Assembly: GCF_001293645.1 (NCBI RefSeq)
Contig: NZ_LBMD01000017.1
Span: forward strand, 51,527-115,526
Length of the DNA: 64,000 nucleotides
Direction of reading: 5' to 3'
Origin: Bacillus sp. CHD6a
GTDB taxonomy: Bacteria; Bacillota; Bacilli; Bacillales; Bacillaceae_I
The first letter of the stretch is position 1. Every line of letters starts with the position of its first letter. The notes beneath the pieces were generated by a model. It saw nothing but the letters and a program-made list of their open reading frames with translations. It had not been told where the DNA came from and searched no databases. Below, one piece after another: positions 34,179-43,433 of this stretch. The position numbers and the translations under genes were made by a program.

Positions 34179-34517
34179 ATGGAAAACCTTCCAGTTGAAA
34201 CATTAAATGAAGATTGTTGCCATACAGACAACAATGGGGTAAGGAAAAGTCACCATTCCGCAGAGCAAAAAAAGGCGTTGATCTCACGCTTGAATCGTAT
34301 TGAAGGTCAGGTACGTGGGGTAAAACGGTTGATTGAAGAGGACACCTATTGTGATGATGTGCTCACTCAGATCTCAGCTGTTCAGTCTGCTCTAAATGGC
34401 CTTGGCAAAATGCTTTTAGAGGAACATATGAAATCCTGTATCGTAGAAAGAATTCAAGACGGTGACACAGAAGTGATAGATGAGTTGTTAGTAACAGTTA
34501 AAAGACTGATGAAATAA
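34179..34517 (+). CDS. csoR: Copper-sensing repressor CsoR
   Basis: A 112-residue all-helical repressor that leaves its operators when Cu(I) binds. The three Cu(I) ligands are present with canonical spacing: Cys58, His83 and Cys87 (YCDD and EEHMKSC), equal to Cys45-His70-Cys74 of B. subtilis. The N-terminal 28 residues, with CCHTD and KSHH, are an unconserved metal-rich extension. ATG 34179 follows GGAGG; the longer reading from 34062 would start within the operator region. It is followed by copZ after 12 bp. Confidence 0.95.
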   Translation: MENLPVETLNEDCCHTDNNGVRKSHHSAEQKKALISRLNRIEGQVRGVKRLIEEDTYCDDVLTQISAVQSALNGLGKMLLEEHMKSCIVERIQDGDTEVIDELLVTVKRLMK

Positions 34518-34529
34518 GGGGAGATAAAC

Positions 34530-34736
34530 ATGGAACAAGTAACGTTAAAAGTAAATGGTATGAGTTGTGGTCATTGTGTAAAAGCGGTAGAAGGAAGCGT
34601 TGGGGAACTTGAAGGCGTGAATTCTGTTAAAGTGGACCTTTCATCCGGAACAGTAGCAGTAGAATACAAAAGCGAGCAAGTGACAGTTGCAAAAATTAAA
34701 GAAACAATCGACGAAGAAGGTTATGAGGTAGCATAA
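34530..34736 (+). CDS. copZ: Copper chaperone CopZ
   Basis: A 68-residue ferredoxin-like metal-binding protein carrying Cu(I) to CopA. The ligand motif is GMSCGHC (residues 10-16), with the usual K-x-I and EGYEV ending. It shares the csoR promoter; a hairpin terminator after it separates it from copA, which has its own CsoR operator. Confidence 0.95.
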   Translation: MEQVTLKVNGMSCGHCVKAVEGSVGELEGVNSVKVDLSSGTVAVEYKSEQVTVAKIKETIDEEGYEVA

Positions 34737-34750
34737 CCCATTAAGTTAGT

Positions 34751-34784
34751 TACGTGCTTTTCTTAAGGGAACAGCACGTTTTAT
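34751..34784 (+). terminator. Terminator between copZ and copA
   Basis: Stem ACGTGCT / AGCACGT with a 14-base loop, followed by TTTTATTT. Confidence 0.75.
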
Positions 34785-34795
34785 TTGGGATGTTA

Positions 34796-34814
34796 TATAC
34801 CCCCTATAGGTATA
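34796..34814. promoter_or_regulatory. CsoR operator upstream of copA
   Basis: TATACCCCCTATAGGTATA, the reverse-type match of the site at 34129. It ends 15 bases before the copA start codon and next to its AAAGGAGG ribosome binding site, so repressor binding could hinder both transcription and leader function. Confidence 0.85.
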
Positions 34815-34829
34815 AAGGAGGTCAGTGAA

Positions 34830-37250
34830 ATGAGTGTTCAAAAGAAGAAAGAAACTATGTTACAGATTACTGGGATGACGTGTGCGGCTTGTTCGACACG
34901 TGTAGAAAGAGGGCTGAACAAACTGGCTGGAGTCGAAGCGGCCAATGTGAACCTTGCTCTTGAAAATGCATCTGTCACCTATAATCCCGAACAAGTAACC
35001 GAAAAAGAAATAGAGAAAAAGATTCAGGATCTTGGCTATGATGTGGTGAAAGAAAAAGCAGAATTTCTTATTACCGGCATGACATGTGCGGCTTGTTCCA
35101 GTCGGATAGAAAAAGTCCTCGGGAAAATGGAAGGCGTAAATGCGGCCAATGTGAACCTAGCTTTAGAAAGTGGAACGGTGGAATATAACCCTTCTAAGCT
35201 AACGCCAGCTGACATCATTACCCGTATTGAAAAAGCTGGCTATGGTGCTACGGAAAAAGTAGAAAAGAGCGAAAGTGCCGAGAACTTCCGGCAAAAGGAG
35301 TTGGAAAAACAACAAGGGAAGTTTGTATTCTCGTTCATTCTGACAATCCCGTTGCTATGGGCCATGGTGAGTCACTTTTCCTTTACCTCTTTTATTTATC
35401 TGCCTGATATGCTGATGAATCCATGGGTGCAGCTCGCACTTGCGACACCTGTGCAATTTTTCATCGGCTGGCAATTCTACACGGGTGCGTATAAAGCGCT
35501 GAAAAATAAAAGCGCGAACATGGACGTACTGGTGGCACTCGGAACGACTGCAGCATATGTGTACAGCTTGTATTTATCGATTGAATCCATCGGTTCAGGA
35601 GCACATATGGTCGAGCTTTATTTCGAAGCAAGTGCAGTCATTATCACTCTAATTATTTTAGGAAAGCTATTTGAAGTGAGAGCGAAGGGGCGCTCTTCGG
35701 AAGCAATCAAAAAATTAATGGGACTTCAGGCAAAAACGGCCCTTGTTTTACGAGATGGAAAAGAAATAGAAATTCCATTGGATGAGGTCCTTGTAGGGGA
35801 TATCGTTTCCGTAAAACCTGGGGAAAAAGTTCCGGTGGATGGCGAAATGGTGGAAGGGCAATCAGCGGTGGATGAGTCCATGCTGACAGGAGAAAGCATT
35901 CCTGTCGACAAAAAGGCAGGAGATTTTGTTTATGGTTCTACGATTAATAAAAATGGCTTCTTGAAAATGAAGGCAACAAAAGTTGGAAAAGAAACGGCCC
36001 TTGCTCAAATCATTCGAATCGTCGAGCAGGCTCAGGGCTCTAAAGCCCCAATTCAACGCCTAGCAGATAAAATTTCAGGCATCTTTGTTCCTATTGTAGT
36101 TGGAATAGCAGTACTGACTTTCTTGGTTTGGTATTTTATCGTAGATCCAGGAAACTTTGCACAAGCATTGGTTAACTTGATTGCGGTTCTCGTCATTGCT
36201 TGTCCATGTGCGCTTGGTCTTGCAACACCCACGTCTATCATGGCAGGATCAGGTCGGGCGGCAGAACTTGGCATTCTTTTTAAAGGCGGCGAGCATTTAG
36301 AACAGACGCACCGAATCACCACCGTTGTTTTGGATAAAACAGGAACGGTAACAAATGGTACACCTGTGCTAACCGATGTAAAGCTTGAAGCTGGGGAGGA
36401 TGAAGCGGCAATCCTTGCGATGGTTGGAGCAGCCGAGAAACAATCCGAACATCCATTAGCACAAGCGATTGTGGAAGGCATCCAAGCAAAAGGTATCGAA
36501 TTTGGATCTGTCGGTTCATTTGAAGCAATACCCGGCTATGGTATCGAAGCGGTCATAGGGGAAAACACAGTGGTGGTTGGTACGCGTAAATTAATGAGCA
36601 AGCACCATGTAGCTGTCGAGCATGCGGAAAAAATGGTTCGTGAGCTTGAGGCGAATGGTAAAACGGCAATGCTTATTGCAGTGAACGGAGAGTACAAAGG
36701 CATTATCGCGGTTGCAGATACGATAAAAGATACTTCCAAACAAGCCGTTAAACGACTAAAAGATATGGGTCTAGAAGTTGTCATGATGACAGGAGATAAC
36801 GAACGCACAGCAAAAGCGATTGCCCAACATGCCGGAATTGATCAGGTCATTGCTGAAGTACTTCCAGAACAAAAAGCCGAAGAAGTAGCAAAGCTTCAAA
36901 AGCAAGGCAAGAAAGTGGCAATGGTCGGGGATGGCATCAATGACGCCCCAGCATTGGTAACAGCGGATATTGGGATGGCAATTGGAACCGGAACAGATGT
37001 CGCGATGGAAGCGGCTGACATCACGTTAATGCGCGGTGATCTAAACAGCATTGCAGATGCTATCATCATGAGTAAAAAGACCATTACTAACATCAAACAA
37101 AATCTATTCTGGGCATTTGCTTATAACTCCATGGGAATCCCAATCGCAGCATTAGGTTTCCTAGCACCATGGGTGGCAGGAGCTGCGATGGCATTCAGTT
37201 CCGTATCTGTTGTTTTGAACGCACTCAGATTGCAAAAAGTGAAACTTTAA
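34830..37250 (+). CDS. copA: Copper-exporting P1B-type ATPase
   Basis: An 806-residue Cu(I) pump. Two N-terminal metal-binding domains carry GMTCAACS (about residues 14-21 and 82-89), eight membrane spans follow, and the transport site CPC is at about 457-459. The catalytic Asp502 is in DKTGT, with TGES, SEHPLAQ (the HP motif) and GDGINDAP also present. ATG 34830 follows AAAGGAGG; an in-frame reading from 34785 begins inside the operator. The 3' end is 15 bp from the next gene, so the copper unit probably continues through 38767. Confidence 0.97.
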   Translation: MSVQKKKETMLQITGMTCAACSTRVERGLNKLAGVEAANVNLALENASVTYNPEQVTEKEIEKKIQDLGYDVVKEKAEFLITGMTCAACSSRIEKVLGKMEGVNAANVNLALESGTVEYNPSKLTPADIITRIEKAGYGATEKVEKSESAENFRQKELEKQQGKFVFSFILTIPLLWAMVSHFSFTSFIYLPDMLMNPWVQLALATPVQFFIGWQFYTGAYKALKNKSANMDVLVALGTTAAYVYSLYLSIESIGSGAHMVELYFEASAVIITLIILGKLFEVRAKGRSSEAIKKLMGLQAKTALVLRDGKEIEIPLDEVLVGDIVSVKPGEKVPVDGEMVEGQSAVDESMLTGESIPVDKKAGDFVYGSTINKNGFLKMKATKVGKETALAQIIRIVEQAQGSKAPIQRLADKISGIFVPIVVGIAVLTFLVWYFIVDPGNFAQALVNLIAVLVIACPCALGLATPTSIMAGSGRAAELGILFKGGEHLEQTHRITTVVLDKTGTVTNGTPVLTDVKLEAGEDEAAILAMVGAAEKQSEHPLAQAIVEGIQAKGIEFGSVGSFEAIPGYGIEAVIGENTVVVGTRKLMSKHHVAVEHAEKMVRELEANGKTAMLIAVNGEYKGIIAVADTIKDTSKQAVKRLKDMGLEVVMMTGDNERTAKAIAQHAGIDQVIAEVLPEQKAEEVAKLQKQGKKVAMVGDGINDAPALVTADIGMAIGTGTDVAMEAADITLMRGDLNSIADAIIMSKKTITNIKQNLFWAFAYNSMGIPIAALGFLAPWVAGAAMAFSSVSVVLNALRLQKVKL

Positions 37251-37265
37251 TAAGGTGGGAACACG

Positions 37266-38126
37266 ATGAAAAAATGGATTGGATCTGCGCTTGTTTATCT
37301 GTTGTTGGTTATCGGGGGCTATACGGTGTATGCGTTTTATGTAAGTGAGGATGTATCTCAAGGTGAAGAGGGCAGTCATGCGGAACATGCTGGTGAAGAA
37401 GAGAAACATGGGGAGCATGAAGAAAAGGAGGGCCATGACAGTGGTGGACACGAGGGGCATGGCGACCATGAAGGAGAGTCTTCTAGTGAAGTGCAAGCAG
37501 ACGTAATGCTGGATGGTGAAGAAATGACCATTACCCTGACAGACAATGATGGCAACCCAATGGATGACCTGGAAGTAAATCACGAGAAATTGATGCACCT
37601 AATAGTAATCAGTGAGGATCTGGAACAGTTTCAACATTTACATCCAGAAAAGGTATCTGAAGGTGTTTTCACTGCAGATGCGGATCTGGAAGAAGGCATG
37701 TACCAAGCATTTGTGGATATCAAGCCGAGTGAGCTGAAGTATGTAAATGAAGCTAAGCCAGTGATGGTAGGAGAGCATGGCGGTCATGAAGATAATCATG
37801 TGCATTTAGAACCTGAAACAGAATGGACGAAGGAACAAGGCGACTACACTGTAACCCTAGATGTGAACAATTTTTCTGTAAAAGAAAACGTGGTGCTTTC
37901 TTTTGACATAGAAGGGGCAGAGCCAGAGGATTACCTTGGTGCACTCGGACATGTGGTCGTTGTGAATGAAGCGCTAGATGAGTTTATCCATGTACACCCT
38001 CGCGAAGGAGAGGAACCAGTGTTTGAGGCCCACTTCAGCAAACCTGGCATGTATAAACTGTGGGCAGAATTCAAACTGAACGGGAAAGTATATGCATTCC
38101 CGTATGTGGTGGAAATCACGGAATAA
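37266..38126 (+). CDS. Membrane-anchored His-rich copper-associated protein
   Basis: A 286-residue extracytoplasmic protein. One N-terminal membrane segment (about 5-27) is followed by a His/Glu-rich region at 36-75 (repeated HAEH, KHGEHEE, GHEGHGDHEG), which should bind metal. Two beta-type domains follow, each with a phrase of the kind HLIVISEDLEQFQHLHPE and HVVVVNEALDEFIHVHP, a pattern found in several secreted heavy-metal or copper-handling proteins of Bacilli. It has no enzymatic motif that I recognise. Its position 15 bp after copA suggests a role in binding copper outside the membrane. Spacing to the next gene is 14 bp. Confidence 0.8.
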   Translation: MKKWIGSALVYLLLVIGGYTVYAFYVSEDVSQGEEGSHAEHAGEEEKHGEHEEKEGHDSGGHEGHGDHEGESSSEVQADVMLDGEEMTITLTDNDGNPMDDLEVNHEKLMHLIVISEDLEQFQHLHPEKVSEGVFTADADLEEGMYQAFVDIKPSELKYVNEAKPVMVGEHGGHEDNHVHLEPETEWTKEQGDYTVTLDVNNFSVKENVVLSFDIEGAEPEDYLGALGHVVVVNEALDEFIHVHPREGEEPVFEAHFSKPGMYKLWAEFKLNGKVYAFPYVVEITE

Positions 38127-38140
38127 AGGGGATTGTTGCA

Positions 38141-38767
38141 ATGGGAGAAAAACTGATTAAGCTCGCGGTCAACGGCGGAATTGACTTTGGTGCTAAGTTG
38201 AATGGCAAACAACTATTGATGCTTGCACGCTATATGGGGGAAGAACAGGAGTTAGAAGTCACCACCTTTCAACAATTGTATGTGGATATTCCGGAAGGCA
38301 GGTTGGAAGAAGCGAAGGCCGACTTTTCAAGCGTCGGTCTGAGTTGCTATCCGGTCGGCAATTATGTCAAAAGCCTTCGCACTTGCAACTTCTGTAAGGG
38401 AGAGCTGGAAGAAGGAATGCCTGTGGCAAAAGAAATCAACCGACGTATTGCAGGAAGAGCGGTCCCTTTTACTTTAAAACCGGCCTATACAGGATGTCCG
38501 ATTGGGTGCGGAGAGCCGTTGGTTAATGATATTGGCGTAATCAAACAACACGGAGAACGATACGATCTCTATGTCGGCGGCAAAGCAAAGGGGCTCGACG
38601 CCAGAACAGGAGAATTGTTTGCAGATGGTTTAGAAGAAGACGCGCTGTATGTGTTGATTGATAGATTAATAGATTTATATGCTGCAGAAGGCAAGAAGCG
38701 TGAGCAGTTTGCTAAGTTTGTCAGGCGTTACGGGCTTGATGAGCTGAAGGAGAAGATAATGGCATAG
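38141..38767 (+). CDS. Half-size nitrite/sulfite-reductase-type protein (sirohaem/4Fe-4S domain)
   Basis: A 208-residue soluble protein. Residues 1-75 resemble the ferredoxin-like half-domain of nitrite/sulfite reductases. The later part has cysteines in RTCNFCKGE (about 86-94) and TGCPIGCGEPLVNDIG (about 125-140), which correspond to the C-x-n-C and C-x3-C clusters that hold 4Fe-4S and sirohaem, although the first pair is C-x2-C rather than the usual C-x5-C. Full-length enzymes have two such repeats and more than 500 residues, so this is either a stand-alone electron or metal protein or an ancestral half-enzyme. ATG 38141 follows AAAGGGGATTG. It appears to be the last gene of the copper transcription unit. 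Confidence 0.75.
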   Translation: MGEKLIKLAVNGGIDFGAKLNGKQLLMLARYMGEEQELEVTTFQQLYVDIPEGRLEEAKADFSSVGLSCYPVGNYVKSLRTCNFCKGELEEGMPVAKEINRRIAGRAVPFTLKPAYTGCPIGCGEPLVNDIGVIKQHGERYDLYVGGKAKGLDARTGELFADGLEEDALYVLIDRLIDLYAAEGKKREQFAKFVRRYGLDELKEKIMA

Positions 38768-38803
38768 GAGTTTGGTAGGTATGGGTTCCTGGTGAGTGCC
38801 CGG

Positions 38804-38843
38804 TGAGCCAGCGGAAGAGTTTGATGGTCTGCTGGCTTTTTTG
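38804..38843 (+). terminator. Terminator of the copper operon
   Basis: Stem AGCCAGC / GCTGGCT with an 18-base loop, followed by TTTTTTG. Confidence 0.85.
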
Positions 38844-38952
38844 TGTTTTTAAATGGAGTTGATGGTTGGTTTTTGGGCTTTTAGGCGGAGAAGAGGGAAG
38901 GTTTGTGCTTGATGTTCGTGGCGCCGGTGAGGGTAGATCTTGGGTGATAAAG

Positions 38953-39170
38953 TCAAATGTCCGAAGATTTTCCGATAGTGACCGAAGTTTTGGGAAAGTT
39001 GACCGAAGATTTTGTGTTTTTGACCGAAGTTTCCGAGAAAGTGACCGAACCAATTTTTAGAATGACTGAACCTAAAGAATTGTTGTCCAAACAGGATCTT
39101 AATTTGTCCGAACACACCCTATCCAAATAAGGAAATTGACCGAAGCAAACCTAAAAGTGACCGAACCGTT
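38953..39170 (+). repeat. Ten-unit, 21-bp-period intergenic array, copy 3
   Basis: Starts TCAAATGTCCGAAGATTTTC, then three units of (T/G)GACCGAAG, two units ending GAAC, a weaker GTTGTCCAAAC, a TTTGTCCGAACAC unit followed by an A-rich spacer, then TTGACCGAAG and GTGACCGAACCG. The order of unit types matches copies 1 and 2. The rest of the 576-bp gap (38844-38952, 39171-39343) shows no gene. Confidence 0.87.
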
Positions 39171-39343
39171 TTTGGCAGCTAAAAAAGAAGGTGTTTCACA
39201 AGCATTTTCACCTATTTTCTATAAAAATCGACCCCATCACGTCAAAGATAAGCCTCAGCCCACCAACTCAAAAACAATTCCCCTCTCTCCACTGTAACTT
39301 TTTAACATCCCCCTCGTCTAACCGTATAAAAGGGGGCAGTAAC

Positions 39344-41524
39344 ATGAAAAAAAAGGTAATTATCTTTTCTTCTATTTTAGTGGGATTGGGTATCATCTTC
39401 GCGTTCATCTACCAATCAAGAGAACCTTTCGCAGTCAACGGTACAGGCAATCCCTACTCTGAAAAAGATACCCAAACCGTGCTTTCAGATAAAAAATGGT
39501 TGCTGACTTTTACGAAAGAGTTTCAGCAGGACAGCATCAAAGAGAATGAGTCTATCTATGTTACGGATAAAGACGGCAATAAAGTAGAGACAGTACTTGA
39601 GGTTTCCAAAGACTTTGTATCGCTCTCTCCTCCTCAAGGTGGCTATGACCCAAGCAAAGGGCCGTATGAGCTCCACATCAGTGGGGATATTGAATCCGTT
39701 GATGGCAAAACACTTGGAAAACAAAAAAAGATTAAGTTTACAGCTATGAAACAATTGCCGACCGTTGCTTCCAGAAAAGAATTAAATTCATTGTTCACCG
39801 CCCGTCTCAAACAAATGCAAGCAAATAAGGAAGAAAGTAAACAGCTGTTTAGCTTTGGTGGAGATGAATCGACAGGCTCAGATGATAGTGAAGACGCTGC
39901 AGGTGCAGATATGGCAACGGAAAGTGAATCTAATGGGAGTGCAGGTGGCCATTCCGAAACGAACGTCCAGGTTCAGGGGGTAGATGAAGCGGACATTGTG
40001 AAAACAGATGGAGACTTCATTTATCAAGCAATCGATCAAAAGTTAAAAATCACTAAAGTCGAACCTGTAGAGGAAATGACTGTTGTGACAGAGCTTCGTT
40101 ATAAAGACTTTAATCCATATCAACTTTTTTTGGATGGCGACCAGCTAGTGGTCATCGGTCATTTTTGGGATGAAAAACTGATGTATCGGGAAACAAAGAG
40201 CAGTGAAGAAGATAAGATTATGCCAATGCATGAGGCAACTAGGGCCATCATCTATGATATTACCGATCGATCCAATCCTGTTGTTCAAAAAACAGTTACG
40301 TTGGAAGGATATTATATCTCAAGTAGAAAGATCGATAATCATGTTTACTTGATTGCTAATAAGTACGCTGATTTTTGGATGCTGGAAGAGCATCCTGAGG
40401 CAGATTTGAGACCACGCGTATCCGATATACAAGGTGAGGAAGAGGGAGAATTGAAAGGTGTCCCTTATGAGGATATCCGTTATTTTCCTGATTCTACAGA
40501 AGATAATTTTATGACGATAGCCACCATTGATTTGAACCAGCCTCAAGAAGCTGCGACTATAACCACGTATGTAGGAAGTGGAAACCAGATTTATATGTCA
40601 AAAGAAAATCTGTACGTCGCGGTACCAAACTATGGGTATGGGCCGCATTGGACTAATAATGAAAGTACAGAAATTTATAAATTTGCCGTAGATGGCATGA
40701 GTGTCGAGTTTCGTGCAAATGGAGCAATTCCTGGTTATCTTTTAAACCAATTTTCCATGGATGAGTATAAGGGGAATTTCCGAGTGGCGGCAACCAAAGG
40801 GCATGCGTGGGATGAACACTCCCCGTCAAGCAACCACCTCTTTATATTGGATGAAGGAATGAATGTAATCAGCAGTGTAGAAGACTTGGCAAGGGGCGAG
40901 CGCATCTATTCTGTCCGCTTTATGCAGGATAAGGCATATGTAGTGACGTTTAAGGAAGTAGATCCGCTTTTCGTCTTTGATCTGAGTAATCCGAATGAAC
41001 CGAAAGTGCTAGGGGAGTTGAAAATTCCTGGCTTCAGTAATTACCTTCACCCATATGATGAAAATCATCTGATTGGTTTTGGGTATGATACGAAAGTGGA
41101 AAAGGATCAATGGGGAACCAGAGTGGTAACAAACGGTGTTAAAATTTCCTTGTTTGATGTGAGTGACCCGACAAATCCGCTGGAAAAACACACGGAAATT
41201 ATCGGGGGTCAATCCACACACTCACCATTAAATCACGATCATAAAGCACTTCTTTTCAACAAGGAAAAAGATATTTTTGCCTTCCCAATCACCAAGTACA
41301 ATGAAAATCAAAAAGATGGAAGCTACCGTCTCGACTTTGAAGGTGCGATGGTTTATGGAATTGACCCGGAAAAAGGATTTACCTTGCACACTAAAATAAC
41401 GCATCAGCAAGAAAACACTTTATATGAAGATTGGGAGAACATGGTCCAACGAATCCTATATATCGATGACCACCTTTACACCGTTACACCAAAACAAGTA
41501 AAGGCGACCAAAATTACATGGTAG
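39344..41524 (+). CDS. Secreted beta-propeller domain protein
   Basis: A 726-residue protein anchored by an N-terminal membrane segment (about 4-23). After a short domain of about 100 residues and a Ser/Asp/Glu-rich linker, the C-terminal two thirds match the large bacterial and archaeal beta-propeller family (Beta_propel): the diagnostic QGVDEADIVKTDGDFIY begins near residue 209, with repeated YDITDRSNP and FDLSNPNEP blade motifs. Family members are extracellular and of unknown function. ATG 39344 follows AGGGGGCAG; the open frame to the left is in AT-rich sequence with no site. Confidence 0.9.
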   Translation: MKKKVIIFSSILVGLGIIFAFIYQSREPFAVNGTGNPYSEKDTQTVLSDKKWLLTFTKEFQQDSIKENESIYVTDKDGNKVETVLEVSKDFVSLSPPQGGYDPSKGPYELHISGDIESVDGKTLGKQKKIKFTAMKQLPTVASRKELNSLFTARLKQMQANKEESKQLFSFGGDESTGSDDSEDAAGADMATESESNGSAGGHSETNVQVQGVDEADIVKTDGDFIYQAIDQKLKITKVEPVEEMTVVTELRYKDFNPYQLFLDGDQLVVIGHFWDEKLMYRETKSSEEDKIMPMHEATRAIIYDITDRSNPVVQKTVTLEGYYISSRKIDNHVYLIANKYADFWMLEEHPEADLRPRVSDIQGEEEGELKGVPYEDIRYFPDSTEDNFMTIATIDLNQPQEAATITTYVGSGNQIYMSKENLYVAVPNYGYGPHWTNNESTEIYKFAVDGMSVEFRANGAIPGYLLNQFSMDEYKGNFRVAATKGHAWDEHSPSSNHLFILDEGMNVISSVEDLARGERIYSVRFMQDKAYVVTFKEVDPLFVFDLSNPNEPKVLGELKIPGFSNYLHPYDENHLIGFGYDTKVEKDQWGTRVVTNGVKISLFDVSDPTNPLEKHTEIIGGQSTHSPLNHDHKALLFNKEKDIFAFPITKYNENQKDGSYRLDFEGAMVYGIDPEKGFTLHTKITHQQENTLYEDWENMVQRILYIDDHLYTVTPKQVKATKITW

Positions 41525-41532
41525 GTCAGATG

Positions 41533-41564
41533 AAAGAGAGCGGAACAACCCCGCTCTCTTTTTC
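41533..41564 (+). terminator. Terminator of the beta-propeller gene
   Basis: Stem AAAGAGAGCGG / CCGCTCTCTTT with a short loop and TTTTC. Confidence 0.9.
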
Positions 41565-41739
41565 TACGGAAATGAAGGAAATAATGACAACATTCGCCGG
41601 CATTTTATTTCCTAGGAAAAGAACCCTGTCGAAAATTATCTAGGCATTTAAGTTTGCACGCTACACGCCTGTGGAATGACATTCATATAGTAAGGAAAAA
41701 GATTTTATCATTTCCACCTACTTAAATAGAGGAAGCAGT

Positions 41740-41768
41740 TTCGAATTCTTGTATGTAGGTGCTATAAT
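41740..41768 (+). promoter_or_regulatory. ddl promoter
   Basis: TTCGAA (41740-41745), 17 bases, TATAAT (41763-41768) with an extended -10 TG in GGTGCTATAAT. It lies 78 bases before the ddl start. Confidence 0.6.
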
Positions 41769-41845
41769 GAAATAATTGAAGTGAAGACATAAAGTATAAA
41801 ATACCTAAAATATAAAACAGATTATCTCTTTGAGGGGGAAGCAAT

Positions 41846-42916
41846 ATGAAAACAAAATTGCATTTATTGTACGGCGGGAAATCAGCAGAACACCAAGTTT
41901 CTTTACAAACAGCATTAGCTGTAACAAAGGCTTTAAATACCGATAAATTTGAAGTATATCCGTTATACATAACGGAATCAGGAGAATGGAAACGTGGTGG
42001 CTTGTTGAGTGGGCCGGCAGAAAGCGTACATCAACTGAAGCTTGAAGGTGGCGGTACAACCATCGCTCCACTTGCATTGACCAATGAAGAAGAATCCGAA
42101 GAAACGCCAACAGTCGTATTTCCTTTATTACACGGTCCGAACGGAGAAGATGGAACAGTTCAAGGTATGTTGGAACTTTTAAATCTTCCGTATGTAGGGA
42201 ACGGCGTTTTAGCATCCTCTGCTGGGATGGATAAAGTTATTATGAAAAACCTTTTCGACCAAGCAGGGCTGCCACAAGTCGGCTATGCACACTTCCTTCG
42301 CTCTGAGTGGGAAAAGGCTGCAGATGCAACTTATGAAAAGGTAGAATTGGAGCTTGGCTATCCATGTTTTGTTAAGCCTGCAAACTTAGGATCAAGCGTT
42401 GGAATCAGTAAAGCGAAAAATCGTGAAGAGCTTGAAGTAGCATTCCGGGAAGCATTCAATTATGATCGCAAAATAATTGTGGAACAAGGTTTAGAAGGTG
42501 CTCGTGAAATTGAGATTGGTGTACTAGGTAACGATGAGCCAGAATGTTCTGTTGTAGGGGAAATTGCGCCTAAGACAGAGTTCTATGACTACAAAGCAAA
42601 GTATGAAGATGGCGATACGGCTATGATCATCCCTGCTGAGATTAGTGAGGACATCTATGAACAAGTAAAGGAAATGGCTATCACTGCATTTAAGGCAATT
42701 GATGGAGCAGGACTTGTCCGCGCAGACTTCTTTTTATCAAAAGAGGGTAAACTGTACATCAACGAAGTGAACACGATGCCAGGTTTCACTCCATTCAGCA
42801 TGTTCCCATTATTATGGCAGCATACTGATGTTTCCTACCCAGAACTAATCGAAAAACTAGTAGGATACGCACAACAACGCCACGCAGAAAAACAAAAGAT
42901 TAAGCATACATTTTAA
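41846..42916 (+). CDS. ddl: D-alanine--D-alanine ligase
   Basis: A 356-residue ATP-grasp enzyme that joins two D-Ala residues for the peptidoglycan stem peptide. Seen: [16 protein letters not shown] at the N-terminus, [14 protein letters not shown] (active-site region), [15 protein letters not shown], and the metal-binding end [17 protein letters not shown]. The Phe/Tyr choice of vancomycin-type ligases is not indicated; it reads as a normal Ddl. ATG 41846 follows GAGGGGGAAG. In B. subtilis murF follows directly; here two repeat copies intervene. alr, which supplies D-Ala, is 10 kb downstream. Confidence 0.97.
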   Translation: MKTKLHLLYGGKSAEHQVSLQTALAVTKALNTDKFEVYPLYITESGEWKRGGLLSGPAESVHQLKLEGGGTTIAPLALTNEEESEETPTVVFPLLHGPNGEDGTVQGMLELLNLPYVGNGVLASSAGMDKVIMKNLFDQAGLPQVGYAHFLRSEWEKAADATYEKVELELGYPCFVKPANLGSSVGISKAKNREELEVAFREAFNYDRKIIVEQGLEGAREIEIGVLGNDEPECSVVGEIAPKTEFYDYKAKYEDGDTAMIIPAEISEDIYEQVKEMAITAFKAIDGAGLVRADFFLSKEGKLYINEVNTMPGFTPFSMFPLLWQHTDVSYPELIEKLVGYAQQRHAEKQKIKHTF

Positions 42917-42919
42917 TAA

Positions 42920-43111
42920 ATAGGCTCTGTTAATTAATACTGTTGATTTTTGCAGCAACATAGCTGTTGATTGGAGCAATAGGCGAAGACTCCTAAGGGA
43001 GATAGCGTTTAGGGGAGACCCCGCAGGCGCTTTTCCGAGGAGGCTCCCCAAACGCCCCTAGGAAAGCGAAGCCTAGTGCGTAAATCAACAGCGGTGTTTA
43101 ACAGAGCCAAT
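42920..43111 (+). repeat. Modular palindromic repeat (copy I) with outer inverted repeats
   Basis: The core 42961-43098 (TAGCTGTTGATTGGAGC ... AAATCAACAGCGGTG) is bounded by a perfect outer pair, GGCTCTGTTAA at 42923-42933 and TTAACAGAGCC at 43098-43108. The whole 190-bp segment could fold into one cruciform or RNA hairpin. Confidence 0.85.
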
Positions 43112-43128
43112 AAATAAAAAGATCTCCC

Positions 43129-43314
43129 CTGTAGATTGGAGTGTAAGGTGTGAGACTCCTCGAAAATGCTAACGCATTTTCTTCGTGCGATGAATCGCTG
43201 CCGGAGCTTTCCTTGTCCTGCTGGGGAAACGGTTGGTTGAGACCCCTGAAGCGTTGTGAGGAGGCTCAAACACCGTCCCGCGGAAGCAAAAACCTGGAAC
43301 GGAAAAATACAGGA
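43129..43314 (+). repeat. Modular palindromic repeat, long form (copy J)
   Basis: TTGGAGTGTAAGGTG, ACTCCTCGAAAATGC + GCATTTTCTTCGTGCGAT (the hairpin module also in copy A and at 30.3 kb), TTTCCTTGTCCTG, GAGACCCC, GAGGAGGCTC, CCGTCCCGCGGA, CCTGGAACGGAAAAAT. An imperfect hairpin follows at about 43351-43402 (AGGGG...CATCACG / CGTGATG...CCCCT) before the murF ribosome binding site. Confidence 0.82.
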
Positions 43315-43433
43315 GGTTACGAAAGACACAATATACAGATAAACAGGCAGGGGTTGGGTCATCACGAGAAGAGGTCAAAAACACGTGATGTCAGCCCCTT
43401 CTGTGTGTAAAAAGAATAGGAGGGAAACCCAAA

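Noticed and set aside
39191..39343. N-terminal extension of the beta-propeller protein
   Set aside because: It lacks a ribosome binding site and would bury the membrane segment; ATG 39344 with AGGGGG fits.
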